A DNA stretch of 64,000 bases from CAYNYF01 sp964401385 (GTDB lineage: Bacteria; Planctomycetota; Phycisphaerae; SM23-33). The notes under the pieces were generated by a model. It made no database searches and had not been told where the DNA came from. It saw only the letters and a list, made by a program, of their open reading frames with translations. Of the stretch, positions 33,205-41,767 are shown piece by piece. The stretch is taken from the NCBI GenBank assembly GCA_964401385.1, contig CAYNYF010000003.1:1-64000 (forward strand). The letters are read 5' to 3'. Made by a program: the position numbers and the translations under genes. The first letter of the stretch is position 1. Every line of letters begins with the position of its first letter.

Positions 33205-34434
33205 TTACTGCTCCGGCTCGCCGCGGACGTACTTTGTATCCCGCCAAGTCACGGTCGCGCCGCGTCGCAGCTTGGTCATGGCCAGTATCAGGGCGACGGC
33301 GCCGGCCGCACAGCCCAGCGGGTACACCCACGCGAAGCGAGGCTTGGCCCCGATCAGGCCGTAGAAGCGGTAGATCACGCCGATCTGGACGGCCACGGCC
33401 GCAAGGCCCACCAGGGCGGCTGCCAGCAGCAGCCCTTTCGGCTCGCCGCCGCCCGCGACCGCGGCGAAACCGAACGCGGCCGCCGCGTACGGCAGAAACC
33501 CCATGACCACCAGCGCCAGCAGCGACAGGCCGATTCGTCTGAAGCTGCCGAATGTGCCGAAGAAGATGCGGCCCCAGCCCCGGAGGATCTCCCGCAGAGA
33601 GGTGTACATCCGCACGGTATACAGCCCACGGTTGCTGACGACGCGTAGGTTCAGCCCGGACGATTTGACCCGCGCGGCCATCTGCATGTCCTCGTTGACC
33701 TGGTCCTTGACGGCCTCGTGCGTGCCGATGCGCTCATACGCCGAGCGCCGCATCAGCATGAACGCCCCGTTGGCGTAGGCGTGGGGCCTCTTGGGGTCGT
33801 TCACCTTGTCCGGGTGGAACCAGATCATCATGATCCCGCTGCAGACCGGCTGGATGGCGTTTTCCCAGAAGCCGTGCATGGTCAGGTTGGGCAGAACGCT
33901 GAGCAGGTCGGCGCCGCTCCGGCGGGCGTAGGCCATTGCCACGCTGAGCGTCCGGCGGGACGACTGCGTGCAGTCGGCGTCGATCATGCACAGCCAGTCG
34001 CCTCGGGCCTGGGCGATTGCCGTCTGCATGGCGTTGTTCTTGCCGCACCAGCCGGGCGGGAGGTGCTCGATGTTGATGAGCTTGACCCGCCCGTCCTCGG
34101 AAGCGATCCGCTCGACGATCTCGCCCGTCCGATCCGTCGAGCGGTCGTTGGCCACGATCATCTCGAAGTCGCCGTAGTCCTGCGAAAGCATCGTGCGCAC
34201 GCAGGATTCGATGTTCTCCTGCTCGTCCTTGGCGGCGACGATCACGCTGATCAGCGGCGGGTCCGCGTCCTCGGGCGTCTGCGCGCACTCGCCCGCGCCC
34301 GCGTCGCCGCTGGGGTACTCCTCGGTCAAGGAGAAGCTTTGGCGGCGATGCCGCGCGATCATCACGTGGCGGCAGCCCCATAGCAGCAGCACGCAGGCGG
34401 TCGGCACGATCAGGCTCACGGCCAAAACGGTCAT
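33205..34434 (-). CDS. Family 2 glycosyltransferase (HpnB/CrtQ-like membrane type)
   Basis: 409 residues. N-terminal helix (about 3-22), GT-A domain with ISVIVAAKDEQENIE, VANDRSTDRT, GWCGKNNAMQTA, the DxD-type DADC in CMIDADC, and QVNEDMQ as the acceptor-site ED motif. The C-terminus has three to four helices (about 295-390). This layout is that of membrane GT2 enzymes acting on lipids such as carotenoids or hopanoids; the true substrate is unknown. The ATG at 34434 has GAGG upstream and lies 17 bases after the larC stop, so both are transcribed together. Confidence 0.88.
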   Translation of the reverse strand: MTVLAVSLIVPTACVLLLWGCRHVMIARHRRQSFSLTEEYPSGDAGAGECAQTPEDADPPLISVIVAAKDEQENIESCVRTMLSQDYGDFEMIVANDRSTDRTGEIVERIASEDGRVKLINIEHLPPGWCGKNNAMQTAIAQARGDWLCMIDADCTQSSRRTLSVAMAYARRSGADLLSVLPNLTMHGFWENAIQPVCSGIMMIWFHPDKVNDPKRPHAYANGAFMLMRRSAYERIGTHEAVKDQVNEDMQMAARVKSSGLNLRVVSNRGLYTVRMYTSLREILRGWGRIFFGTFGSFRRIGLSLLALVVMGFLPYAAAAFGFAAVAGGGEPKGLLLAAALVGLAAVAVQIGVIYRFYGLIGAKPRFAWVYPLGCAAGAVALILAMTKLRRGATVTWRDTKYVRGEPEQ

Positions 34435-34451
34435 GCGGCAAATCCTCGGGG

Positions 34452-35636
34452 TCAATCGGGTCGCTGGCGATACGCCTGCACGGCGGCGGCGATGACGTCT
34501 TTGACGGCCGCGCCGTGGGCCTCGGCTGCGGCCTGGCAGTCGGAAAACTCCGGCGAGGCCGTCATCTCGCGCCCGTCGAGCGAGCCGACCTTCACCCGGA
34601 TCGCCCCGTAGCGCGTTTCCACCGTCACGTGCCGCCGCCCCAGCTTGCTGCGCCCGCAAACGCGCCGGCGGATGCCCAGCGTGGTCGTCTCGGCGAAGAT
34701 GATCTGCTCGGCACGCTGGACCTCACCCGGCGGGCAAAGCACCGAGAGCATCCACGCCGGGCGGGATTTCTTCATGTAAATCGGCGTGCACCAGGCGTCG
34801 GCGCAGCCGGCGGCCAGCAGCTTTTCGACGGTCGCGGCGAGAACCTCGCCGGTGCAGTCGTCCAGGTTGGCCGACAGCTCCACCACGGTGTCGGCCGCCC
34901 CGGCGCCGCTTTCGGCGCCGATCAGGACGCGCAGCAGGTTGGGTCTGCCGCGCGGATCGCGCGAGCCGGCGCCGTAGCCGACGGCTGCGATCTCCATCGC
35001 CGGCATGGGCCCGAATCGCTCCGCCAGCGTCGTCAGCACGGCCGCGCCCGTGGGCGTTGTCAGCTCCCCCGAACGCGGGGGCGCCTCCGGCTCGGCCGTG
35101 GGAAAGCCTTTCAGCAACTCGGCCGTCGCCGGGGCGGGCACCGGCAGCACACCGTGGGCCGCGATGACCGTGCCGCTGCCGACGGGAATCGGCGAGCAAA
35201 TGAGCTTGTCGATGCCCAGAAGCTCCATCCCCACGGCCGCCGCCACCACGTCCATCATACTGTCGACGGCCCCGACCTCGTGGAAGTGCACGTGCTCGGG
35301 ACTGGTGCCGTGGACCCTCCCCTCGGCCTCGGCCAGTCGAGCGAAGATTGCCTTCGCCCTCTCGGCCGCCCGCGGCGGCAGATCGGCCGCCTCGATGATG
35401 GCGACGATGTCGGCGAGATGCCGATTGGGCTGGCCGGCCGGCCCGACGGCGACGGTGAACTTGGTGCCCGCCAGCGCGGCGCGGCGGACCTTCTCGGCCG
35501 AGACGCTACAGCCGGGCAGCTTCAGCTTCGCCAGCTCGGCGCGCAGGCGATCGATCTCCAGCCCGGCGTCCAACAGCGCACCGACAATCATGTCCCCGGC
35601 CGCTCCGGCGAAACAGTCGAAATAAGCGAGTTTCAT
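34452..35636 (-). CDS. larC: LarC-like nickel-insertion protein (DUF111)
   Basis: LarC family, 394 residues, start MKLAYFDCFAGAAGDMIVGA. LarC inserts nickel, with CTP, into the pyridinium cofactor of lactate racemase-type enzymes. The His-rich stretch PEHVHFHEVGAVDSMMDVV, PVPAPATAELL and ELTTPTGAAVL are family signatures; the C-terminal LarC2 half has ANLDDCTGEVLA and TPIYMKKSRP. Both halves are in one frame, unlike Lactobacillus, where a programmed frameshift joins them. GGAGG sits ideally upstream of the ATG. No larB, larE or larA neighbour is present, so the nickel enzyme served is not shown here. Confidence 0.92.
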   Translation of the reverse strand: MKLAYFDCFAGAAGDMIVGALLDAGLEIDRLRAELAKLKLPGCSVSAEKVRRAALAGTKFTVAVGPAGQPNRHLADIVAIIEAADLPPRAAERAKAIFARLAEAEGRVHGTSPEHVHFHEVGAVDSMMDVVAAAVGMELLGIDKLICSPIPVGSGTVIAAHGVLPVPAPATAELLKGFPTAEPEAPPRSGELTTPTGAAVLTTLAERFGPMPAMEIAAVGYGAGSRDPRGRPNLLRVLIGAESGAGAADTVVELSANLDDCTGEVLAATVEKLLAAGCADAWCTPIYMKKSRPAWMLSVLCPPGEVQRAEQIIFAETTTLGIRRRVCGRSKLGRRHVTVETRYGAIRVKVGSLDGREMTASPEFSDCQAAAEAHGAAVKDVIAAAVQAYRQRPD

Positions 35637-35815
35637 TGTTTCCTCCAGCTTGCCGGAAAGTGTATCTGACCCGGCTCCGGCGGGCAAGGGCAACGCCGCC
35701 GGAGGCTTTTGTCCTTGACCGTCGGCGGATGTGCCATTACTTGCTTTTCCAGACGCGCAGGCAGCTCATAGCGCGATCTTCACTGTTGGCGAACGCCGAA
35801 GGGCGGCCAGCCGGC

Positions 35816-36096
35816 ATGAACATGTATAATCTCGTCCGCTTTGCGGGCATTTTCGTTCTGATGGCGATTGCCTGGGCCCTGTCGACGAATCGCCGGCGGC
35901 TGAACGTCCGCTGCATCGCCTCCAGCGTGCTGTTCGTGTACACGAGTTCCTGAATCAGATTTTTCCCACCATCGCCGGCCTTGGCCCGCGGGCGCTGCTG
36001 GCGACGACCCTGGCCTGCCTGATGACCGGCGCCGTGGCCGGGACCTTCTACCACAAGGCTGAGACCGTCCTCCAGGCCGCCGCGGCCGCACCCTAG
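35816..36096 (+). pseudogene. Remnant of a CNT (NupC-type) nucleoside transporter gene: both ends kept, middle lost
   Basis: The first frame (ATG at 35816 or 35822) reads MYNLVRFAGIFVLMAIAWAL then STNRR, like the first helix of concentrative nucleoside transporters, and stops at 35953. In a different frame, from about 35931 to the TAG at 36094-36096, it continues as AGLGPRALLATTLACLMTG then AVAGTFY, which matches the conserved last helix of the same family (LGLRALxxGTLACxMTxxIAG). A complete gene needs about 1.2 kb; roughly 1 kb and the reading frame are missing between the halves. This looks like an internal deletion plus frameshift. Family assignment is from remembered motif similarity and should be tested. 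Confidence 0.55.
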
Positions 36097-36293
36097 GAAA
36101 GGAGCATGGGGCGGAAGCTTGTGTAAGACCCTCGCGCTTGCATGGCGTTCTGAGCGGATTTGTGTGTCGCGCCGAGCGCGAGTGCGTTAAACTGGTAGTG
36201 TAAGGCGCAGACCGTCCGGTTGGCCCGCCGGGCGGGCGCGTTCGGTTACAAGGGTGACGCCGGCCGGGCCGTTGAGGCCCGGCGTGACAATGA

Positions 36294-38954
36294 ATGGCCG
36301 AGCACGAGAAGTTCCACTATCGCAACCTCGCCGAGCTGACCGCCGCGATTGACGCCCTCGGGCTGGACCTGCCGACGGACGAAGACGTTTCCATTCTCGC
36401 CAGTCCCGCGCGCCTGGGCCGGCTTTCCTTGCCGAACCGGCTGGCAATCCATCCGATGGAGGGCTGCGACGGGACGTCCGAGGGGGCGCCGGACAAGCTG
36501 ACGTTCCGCCGGTACGAGCGTTTCGCCGCCGGCGGGGCGGGGCTGATCTGGATGGAGGCGACGGCCGTCTCGGCCGAAGGCCGGGCCAACCCACGGCAGT
36601 TGTGGCTGCACGACGGCAGCGCCGCCGGCTTTGCCGAACTGGCTCGGCGGACGCGCTCGGCCGCGGCCAACGCGGGCTGCAAGCCGCTTCTGGTGCTGCA
36701 ACTGACCCACTCCGGGCGCTACAGCCGACCGGCCGGCGACCCCGCCCCGATCATCGCTCACCACTCGGCCGTGCTGGACCCGCCGCTGGGCCTGGCGGCC
36801 GATCTGCCGCTGGTCTCCGACGAGTATCTCGATGCGCTCCAGGAGGCGTACGTCCGCGCGGCCGTGCTGGCCGCGGAGGCCGGCTTCGACGCCGTCGACA
36901 TCAAGAGCTGCCATCGGTATCTGATCAACGAGCTGCTGGCCTCGCACACGCGGGCAAACAGTCGATACGGGGCAGGTTACGCGAATCGCACGCGGTTCCT
37001 GCGCGAGACGATGGGCAGGCTTCGCGACGCCGTCGGCGATCGCCTCGAGATAACCTGCCGGATGAACGTGTATGACGGCATCGAATATCCCTACGGCTGG
37101 GGGGTCGAAAAGGCGGACGCCCGGGCAGGTGGCGTCGAGCACGAGGCACCGTTTCCCCGGCCGGACCTGTCCGAGCCCATCCGGCTCATCGGCGAGCTGG
37201 TCGATGCCGGGCTGGGCTGCCTGAGCGTCACCGCCGGCAATCCGTACTGGCGTCCGGCCGTGAACCGCCCGGCCGATTGGGCTGCGGTCAATGACCCGCC
37301 GCCGGCCGAGCATCCGCTGGAGGGCGTGGCCAGGCTGGTCGCCTTGACGCGCCAGGTGCAGCAGGCTCACCCGAAGCTGACGGTCGTCGGTGCCGGCTAT
37401 ACCTGGCTGCGGCAGTACTTGCCTCACTTTGCCGCGGCCGCGGTCGCCCGGGGCTGGGCGACGGTGGTCGGCCTGGGGCGCGGGGCGCTGGCGTATCCGG
37501 ACTTTGCCGCCGATGTGATCGGCAAGGGCGGGCTGGACCGGCGGAAGGTCTGCATCTTGTGCGGTTCCTGCACGCAGATCATGCGCGACGGCGGGCGCGC
37601 CGGATGCGTCGTGCGCGATTCGGAGGTCTACGCGCCCATTTACAGGTCGGGCCGGCGGCGGGCGCGCGACACCGTCCGCGAGCTGGCCGACAAGTGCCGC
37701 CGCTGCGTCGACCCGCCGTGCCGGGATGCGTGCCCGGCCGGGGTGGATATTCCCGGCTTCCTGGACGCGGTAGCCGCCGGAGACGAGCACGATGCCTATC
37801 GGATTCTCCGGGAATCGATCCTCCTGCCGGGGCTGTGCGGGGCGGTTTGCCCATCGGAGACGACCTGCCAAAGCGCCTGCGTCCTCCGCCTCCTGGCCGA
37901 TTCCACCGTGCCGGTGGGCGAGATTCATCAATACGTCGGCGAACACGCCCTCGAGGCCGGCTGGGCGGCGTTGAAGGTGCCCGAAAGCTCCTCGGGTCGC
38001 AAGGTCGCAGTCGTCGGGGCCGGGCCGGCCGGGCTGGCCTGCGCGGCCGAGCTGCTCGAGCGAGGCCACAGCGTTATCGTCTTCGAGCGCGCCGGCCTGG
38101 CCGGCGGAAAGCTCGCCAGCGTCATCCCCCTGACGCGCCTGGCCCGTCGGCAAACGGAGAAGGAGATCTCCGCCGTCTTCGCCGGCATCGCCCCGCAACG
38201 GCTTCTGTGGCGCTTCAGCTCGCCGCTGGGGCGGGAGCGGACGCTCGACGATCTATTGGCCGAGGGCTTCGGCGCCGTCTGCCTTGCCTTCGGGCTGGGC
38301 AATTCGTCCGCGCTGGTCGACGGCGCGGACCGCTGCGAGGGCGTCCTCGAGGCCCAGGCCTTTCTGACCCAACTGAACAACAACCCCGACCATTGCGTTG
38401 CCGGCGACGTGATCGTGATCGGCGGGGGCAACACGGCCATGGACGCGGCCGTGATGGCCAAGGCCCGCGGGGCGGGCGACGTATACGTTCTGTATCGTCG
38501 CGGCTACGGCGAGATGCCGGCCTGGCCGGAGGAGCGCCGCGGCGCCCTGGCCGCGGACGTGCACCTGCTGGTGTTGAGCCAGGCGATCGGATACGTCGCC
38601 GACGCGTCGGGGCGGCTGACCGGCGTCCGCGTCGTTCGGACGAGACTGGGTGAGCCGGACGCATCCGGGCGCCGCCGGCCGGTGGAGATTCCCGGCAGCG
38701 AATCCATCCTGCCGGCCGGGCTGGCCGTGGAGGCCATCGGAGAGACGCTCGATGAGGCCGTCGCCGCCGTGCTGGGCGGGGTGGAGCTGGCCGCCGGCCT
38801 GGTCCAGGTCGATCCGCAGACGCTGGCGACCTCGCGCGCGGGCGTATTCGCCGCCGGCGACCTGGTCAACGGCGGCACGACCGTGGTCCAGGCCCTGGCC
38901 GAGGGCAAGAAGGCCGGCATTGCCATCGACCGGTTCCTGGGCTCCGGGAAATAA
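36294..38954 (+). CDS. Old-Yellow-Enzyme/GltD-type flavoprotein fusion
   Basis: 886 residues, three parts. Residues 1-410: FMN-binding TIM barrel of the NADH:flavin oxidoreductase family (LSLPNRLAIHPMEG, QLTHSGRYSRP, DAVDIKSCHRYL, SVTAGNPYW). Around 420-438: a Cys cluster (Cys420, Cys423, Cys426) as in 2,4-dienoyl-CoA reductase. About 455-530: GltD-like Fer4_20 Cys motifs (CRRCVDPPCRDACPAG, CGAVCPSETTCQSAC). From about 570: pyridine-nucleotide/FAD domain with VVGAGPAGLACAAELLERGH, GGGNTAMDAA and VFAAGDLVNGG. Ordinary FadH enzymes lack the Fer4_20 part, so this adds extra iron-sulfur clusters to the electron path. Cytosolic; substrate unknown. No close operon partner. Confidence 0.88.
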   Translation: MAEHEKFHYRNLAELTAAIDALGLDLPTDEDVSILASPARLGRLSLPNRLAIHPMEGCDGTSEGAPDKLTFRRYERFAAGGAGLIWMEATAVSAEGRANPRQLWLHDGSAAGFAELARRTRSAAANAGCKPLLVLQLTHSGRYSRPAGDPAPIIAHHSAVLDPPLGLAADLPLVSDEYLDALQEAYVRAAVLAAEAGFDAVDIKSCHRYLINELLASHTRANSRYGAGYANRTRFLRETMGRLRDAVGDRLEITCRMNVYDGIEYPYGWGVEKADARAGGVEHEAPFPRPDLSEPIRLIGELVDAGLGCLSVTAGNPYWRPAVNRPADWAAVNDPPPAEHPLEGVARLVALTRQVQQAHPKLTVVGAGYTWLRQYLPHFAAAAVARGWATVVGLGRGALAYPDFAADVIGKGGLDRRKVCILCGSCTQIMRDGGRAGCVVRDSEVYAPIYRSGRRRARDTVRELADKCRRCVDPPCRDACPAGVDIPGFLDAVAAGDEHDAYRILRESILLPGLCGAVCPSETTCQSACVLRLLADSTVPVGEIHQYVGEHALEAGWAALKVPESSSGRKVAVVGAGPAGLACAAELLERGHSVIVFERAGLAGGKLASVIPLTRLARRQTEKEISAVFAGIAPQRLLWRFSSPLGRERTLDDLLAEGFGAVCLAFGLGNSSALVDGADRCEGVLEAQAFLTQLNNNPDHCVAGDVIVIGGGNTAMDAAVMAKARGAGDVYVLYRRGYGEMPAWPEERRGALAADVHLLVLSQAIGYVADASGRLTGVRVVRTRLGEPDASGRRRPVEIPGSESILPAGLAVEAIGETLDEAVAAVLGGVELAAGLVQVDPQTLATSRAGVFAAGDLVNGGTTVVQALAEGKKAGIAIDRFLGSGK

Positions 38955-39177
38955 TCGTAAACTCCGCTCTGAAAAGGGGCTGCGCTCGAGGGGGCTATTT
39001 CACAGGTCCTGACAGTCCTCGCCAATCCGTCCAAGGCGGGAAAATCTGCACGAATTGCCGAGCGCAATTCAACTGACCCGCCTTGCGCTCCGATGCCAAT
39101 CTCGGGCAGGCCCGTGGTTGCGGGCGAAACGGACTGACCCGCGGCCCGGGGCGATTTGAAAGGAGAAGGGTTTAATC

Positions 39178-39513
39178 GTGGTTGAGATAGGCGAAGACGG
39201 CTACGCCGAGTTTCGTTTCTTCCGACGCGAGGCGGCCAATGTGTTTCTGGCGGGGGATTTCAACGACTGGCGCGCCGATCAGCTCAGGATGGTCCGACAG
39301 GACGGGGGATACTGGGTGCTGAAGCTGGCGCTGCCGCCGGGTGACTACAGATTTCGCTACGTGGCCGATGGCTTGTGGCACACGGACTTTGCGGCCTTCG
39401 GTATCGAGCCGGCACGGTTCGGCTTCAACAGCATCCTGCACGTGCCCCCGGGAACGATCAAGCTGCGGGTGCAGCCGCAGCCGCAGGTGCCTGCCGCCGC
39501 CGCAGCGGCATAG
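39178..39513 (+). CDS. Glycogen-binding-domain (CBM48/AMPK-beta-like) protein
   Basis: 111 residues consisting almost wholly of one E-set/CBM48 domain: AEFRFFRREAANVFLAGDFN, then DWRADQLRM, YWVLKLALPPGDYRFRYVADG and NSILHVPPG, as in AMPK-beta and branching-enzyme N-domains. The tail is Pro/Gln/Ala-rich. Start GTG with an excellent AAAGGAGAAGGG upstream. It carries no catalytic part, so it probably binds glycogen or starch or serves as a regulator. It is alone on the plus strand and points at the ATP-grasp gene tail to tail. Confidence 0.85.
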   Translation: MVEIGEDGYAEFRFFRREAANVFLAGDFNDWRADQLRMVRQDGGYWVLKLALPPGDYRFRYVADGLWHTDFAAFGIEPARFGFNSILHVPPGTIKLRVQPQPQVPAAAAAA

Positions 39514-39644
39514 GGCTGGCGGCATCTGGCGACTGCTTCGGCCGGCAAGCTCTTCGGGCGCGTGATCGCCGGTTTTGCCCGGACAATTCCTCAAGCAGGA
39601 CCGCGCTGCCATGGCAACGCCCCAGCCCCCGCGGCCGTGGGCGG

Positions 39645-40655
39645 TCAGCCCGGCGGGTACCTCCGCACGGCCAGATGCAGGATGCGGTCGATGAGGGTGT
39701 TGTAATCCACGCCGCCTTGTCGGGCGGACTCGGCGAACTCATCCCCGAAGCTGATGTCCGGATTGGGGTTGACCTCCAGGACGTAGATCCTGCCATCCGC
39801 GGTCAGCCGCAGGTCGATCCGCCCGTAGTCGCGCAGGTGCAGCAGGCGGCCGGCCCTCTTGCAGACGCGGGCGATCCGCCCCAGCACATCCTCGGGCAGA
39901 TCGGCGAAGCCATACTCGATTTTCCACTTCTGCCGGTACTCGTCGTTCCACTTGACCTGGGAGGTGGCGATGACGGGGCCGCCGTCGCCTGCGGCGCCGA
40001 AGCGAAGCTCGCGCGGCGGAAACACCGACAGCCGCTTGTTGCCGAGGAGGCTGACGTACAGCTCTCGGCCTTCGATGTACTGCTCGGCAATGGCCACCTG
40101 ATGCCAGCGCTCGTGGATGAAGCGAACGCGCTCGAGCAGCTCGCCCTCGCTCCTGGCCACCGAGGCCATTGAGATCCCGTCGGAGGCGTCCTCGTAGATG
40201 GGCTTGACGATGATCGGGTAGTCCAGGCGTTTGGGTCTGCGCGGGGCCGCCCCGGGCCGGAAGACCACGAAGTCGGGCACGCGGATCTTGTGCAGGCTGA
40301 GGATCTGTTTGCACAGGCCCTTATCGCGGCAGAGCATCAGCCCGTCCGGGCCGGAGCCGGTGTAGCGGACCTCCATCATCTCCAGCAAGCCGGCGACGGC
40401 CTTGTCCAGCCGGCGGTCGTTGCGGAACTGCTCGGTGAGGTTGAAGACGATGTCGGGGGCGTGCTCGGTTATCTCGCCGACGATCTCCGCCACGTCGTCG
40501 TCGACGCCCAGGATGCGGACCTGGTGGCCCAGCTCGCGCAGGGCGACCACCACGTGCCCTTCCGTGGTTGCCTGCGTGTCGGCGGTGAATTGCGGGTCAT
40601 CGTCGCTGATGGCCCCCGCGTCCATCATCACGGTCACGTTAAGAGCCGGCCTCAT
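39645..40655 (-). CDS. ATP-grasp ligase, D-alanine-D-alanine-ligase-like
   Basis: 336 residues with the ATP-grasp fold of D-Ala-D-Ala ligases: APDIVFNLTEQF, a nucleotide-binding region YPIIVKPIYEDASDGI, EQYIEGRELYVSLLGN, and the metal-binding end YGRIDLRLTADGRIYVLEVN followed by PNPDI. It differs from Ddl in the N-terminal substrate half and in having long inserts after RFGAAGDG, so it likely joins another amino acid or acid substrate. The ATG overlaps the upstream peptidase gene by 4 bases, so the two products are made together. Confidence 0.85.
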   Translation of the reverse strand: MRPALNVTVMMDAGAISDDDPQFTADTQATTEGHVVVALRELGHQVRILGVDDDVAEIVGEITEHAPDIVFNLTEQFRNDRRLDKAVAGLLEMMEVRYTGSGPDGLMLCRDKGLCKQILSLHKIRVPDFVVFRPGAAPRRPKRLDYPIIVKPIYEDASDGISMASVARSEGELLERVRFIHERWHQVAIAEQYIEGRELYVSLLGNKRLSVFPPRELRFGAAGDGGPVIATSQVKWNDEYRQKWKIEYGFADLPEDVLGRIARVCKRAGRLLHLRDYGRIDLRLTADGRIYVLEVNPNPDISFGDEFAESARQGGVDYNTLIDRILHLAVRRYPPG

Positions 40656-41692
40656 CTGTTTTCCTGATCCTCCGCAAACCGGGTCACTCTGTTCATCACG
40701 GCGGTGACGAACCCGGTGACCTGAGAGACGGCCTCCACTTCGCCGGACGAGACGTACAGCTCCAGCGCGTCGCAGCGCCGGATCAGCTTGCCGACGAGCC
40801 TGTCAATGTCGTATTTCAGCTCGCCCGTCCACGTGGCCACGCTGTCGACGATGTGTCGCCGCCACTGCCGCAGCAGGTCGGAGGCCTTCCGGGACGAGTC
40901 CGCCCCGGCCCGGGCGCAGAACAGCCGCTGTAGCGCGGGATCGTAAAAGCCGGGGAACTCCTCTCCCAGGTGCTCGCGCTTTCTCTGGTAGAAGGCGGCC
41001 AGGGTGGAGGTCATCCGGGCCGCGGACCACGGCGTCTGCCGGACGGCCGCCCGCGGCGGGGCGGAGCCGATCTGACGCATCAGATGCTCCACGTATCGCA
41101 GCTTCTTGAGCGCCGGCCAGCCGCGGTACCTCTCCCGCCAGCGGCTGTTCGGCGTCAGCCAGACGGCGAAGGTCTCGGCAAAGTCCTCGTCCGGGTGCGA
41201 CTGGGCGTAGCTGTGTTCGAGGTGGACGACGTATCGCTTGGAGTAAGGCTTAGGATGGTAGAAATCCGAGTACTTGGCCGAAAACGGCCCGAAAAGCTCC
41301 CGCCAGCGAGTTCGTTGAAACAGCAGGTAGGCGTAATTCAGGGCGTGGCCCGCCTCGTGCCGGAGGATCTTCATGCACGAAGAGTCGGTCCCGCCCTCCA
41401 CCTCCAGCATCTTCTTCTTCTCCAGCTTTATCAGACGAGGGTGAGCCAGGTAGAACGGTATCCCGATCATGGGGACTTTGTCCGGGCAGAGCCATTCGTT
41501 GGTCAGATAGCAGGGCGGATGAAAACGGATGCCCGCGGCGTCCAGCTCGGCATACAGCCTCTGGACGCACGGCTCCAGCGGCGATGCTTCGATCTTCAGC
41601 CCCAGGTCGCGCACGCGCAGTTGCAGGAGTTCTTCGTCGGGCAGGTCCTTCCAATCCGCCGGCGACAGGACTGGGTGTTTCTTGCGGGCCAT
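40652..41692 (-). CDS. Putative zinc metallopeptidase
   Basis: 346 residues, no signal peptide. The metal motif is HEAGH (His112, Glu113, His116) in LRHEAGHALNYAY, and a downstream glutamate is likely in HPDEDFAETFAVWL (Glu169 or Glu173), the layout of gluzincin-like peptidases. A Lys-rich start and a helical C-terminal third (about 230-340) flank it. An ATG six codons upstream (41710) is also possible. It overlaps the ATP-grasp gene by 4 bases. A ligase and a hydrolase in one transcript suggest synthesis and trimming of a peptide-like compound, but no substrate is visible. Confidence 0.78.
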   Translation of the reverse strand: MARKKHPVLSPADWKDLPDEELLQLRVRDLGLKIEASPLEPCVQRLYAELDAAGIRFHPPCYLTNEWLCPDKVPMIGIPFYLAHPRLIKLEKKKMLEVEGGTDSSCMKILRHEAGHALNYAYLLFQRTRWRELFGPFSAKYSDFYHPKPYSKRYVVHLEHSYAQSHPDEDFAETFAVWLTPNSRWRERYRGWPALKKLRYVEHLMRQIGSAPPRAAVRQTPWSAARMTSTLAAFYQRKREHLGEEFPGFYDPALQRLFCARAGADSSRKASDLLRQWRRHIVDSVATWTGELKYDIDRLVGKLIRRCDALELYVSSGEVEAVSQVTGFVTAVMNRVTRFAEDQENR

Positions 41693-41767
41693 CTTGCACC
41701 CGGGCGTCATTCTATACCGGACCGGTCACGTGCCCAAGCTCGAAAGTGCCGCCATGTCTCCGGCCGG

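Noticed and set aside
36101..36126. Tiny frame (six codons, MGRKLV) with AGGAAAGGAG upstream
   Set aside because: Too short and no attenuator structure downstream; probably debris of the transporter pseudogene.
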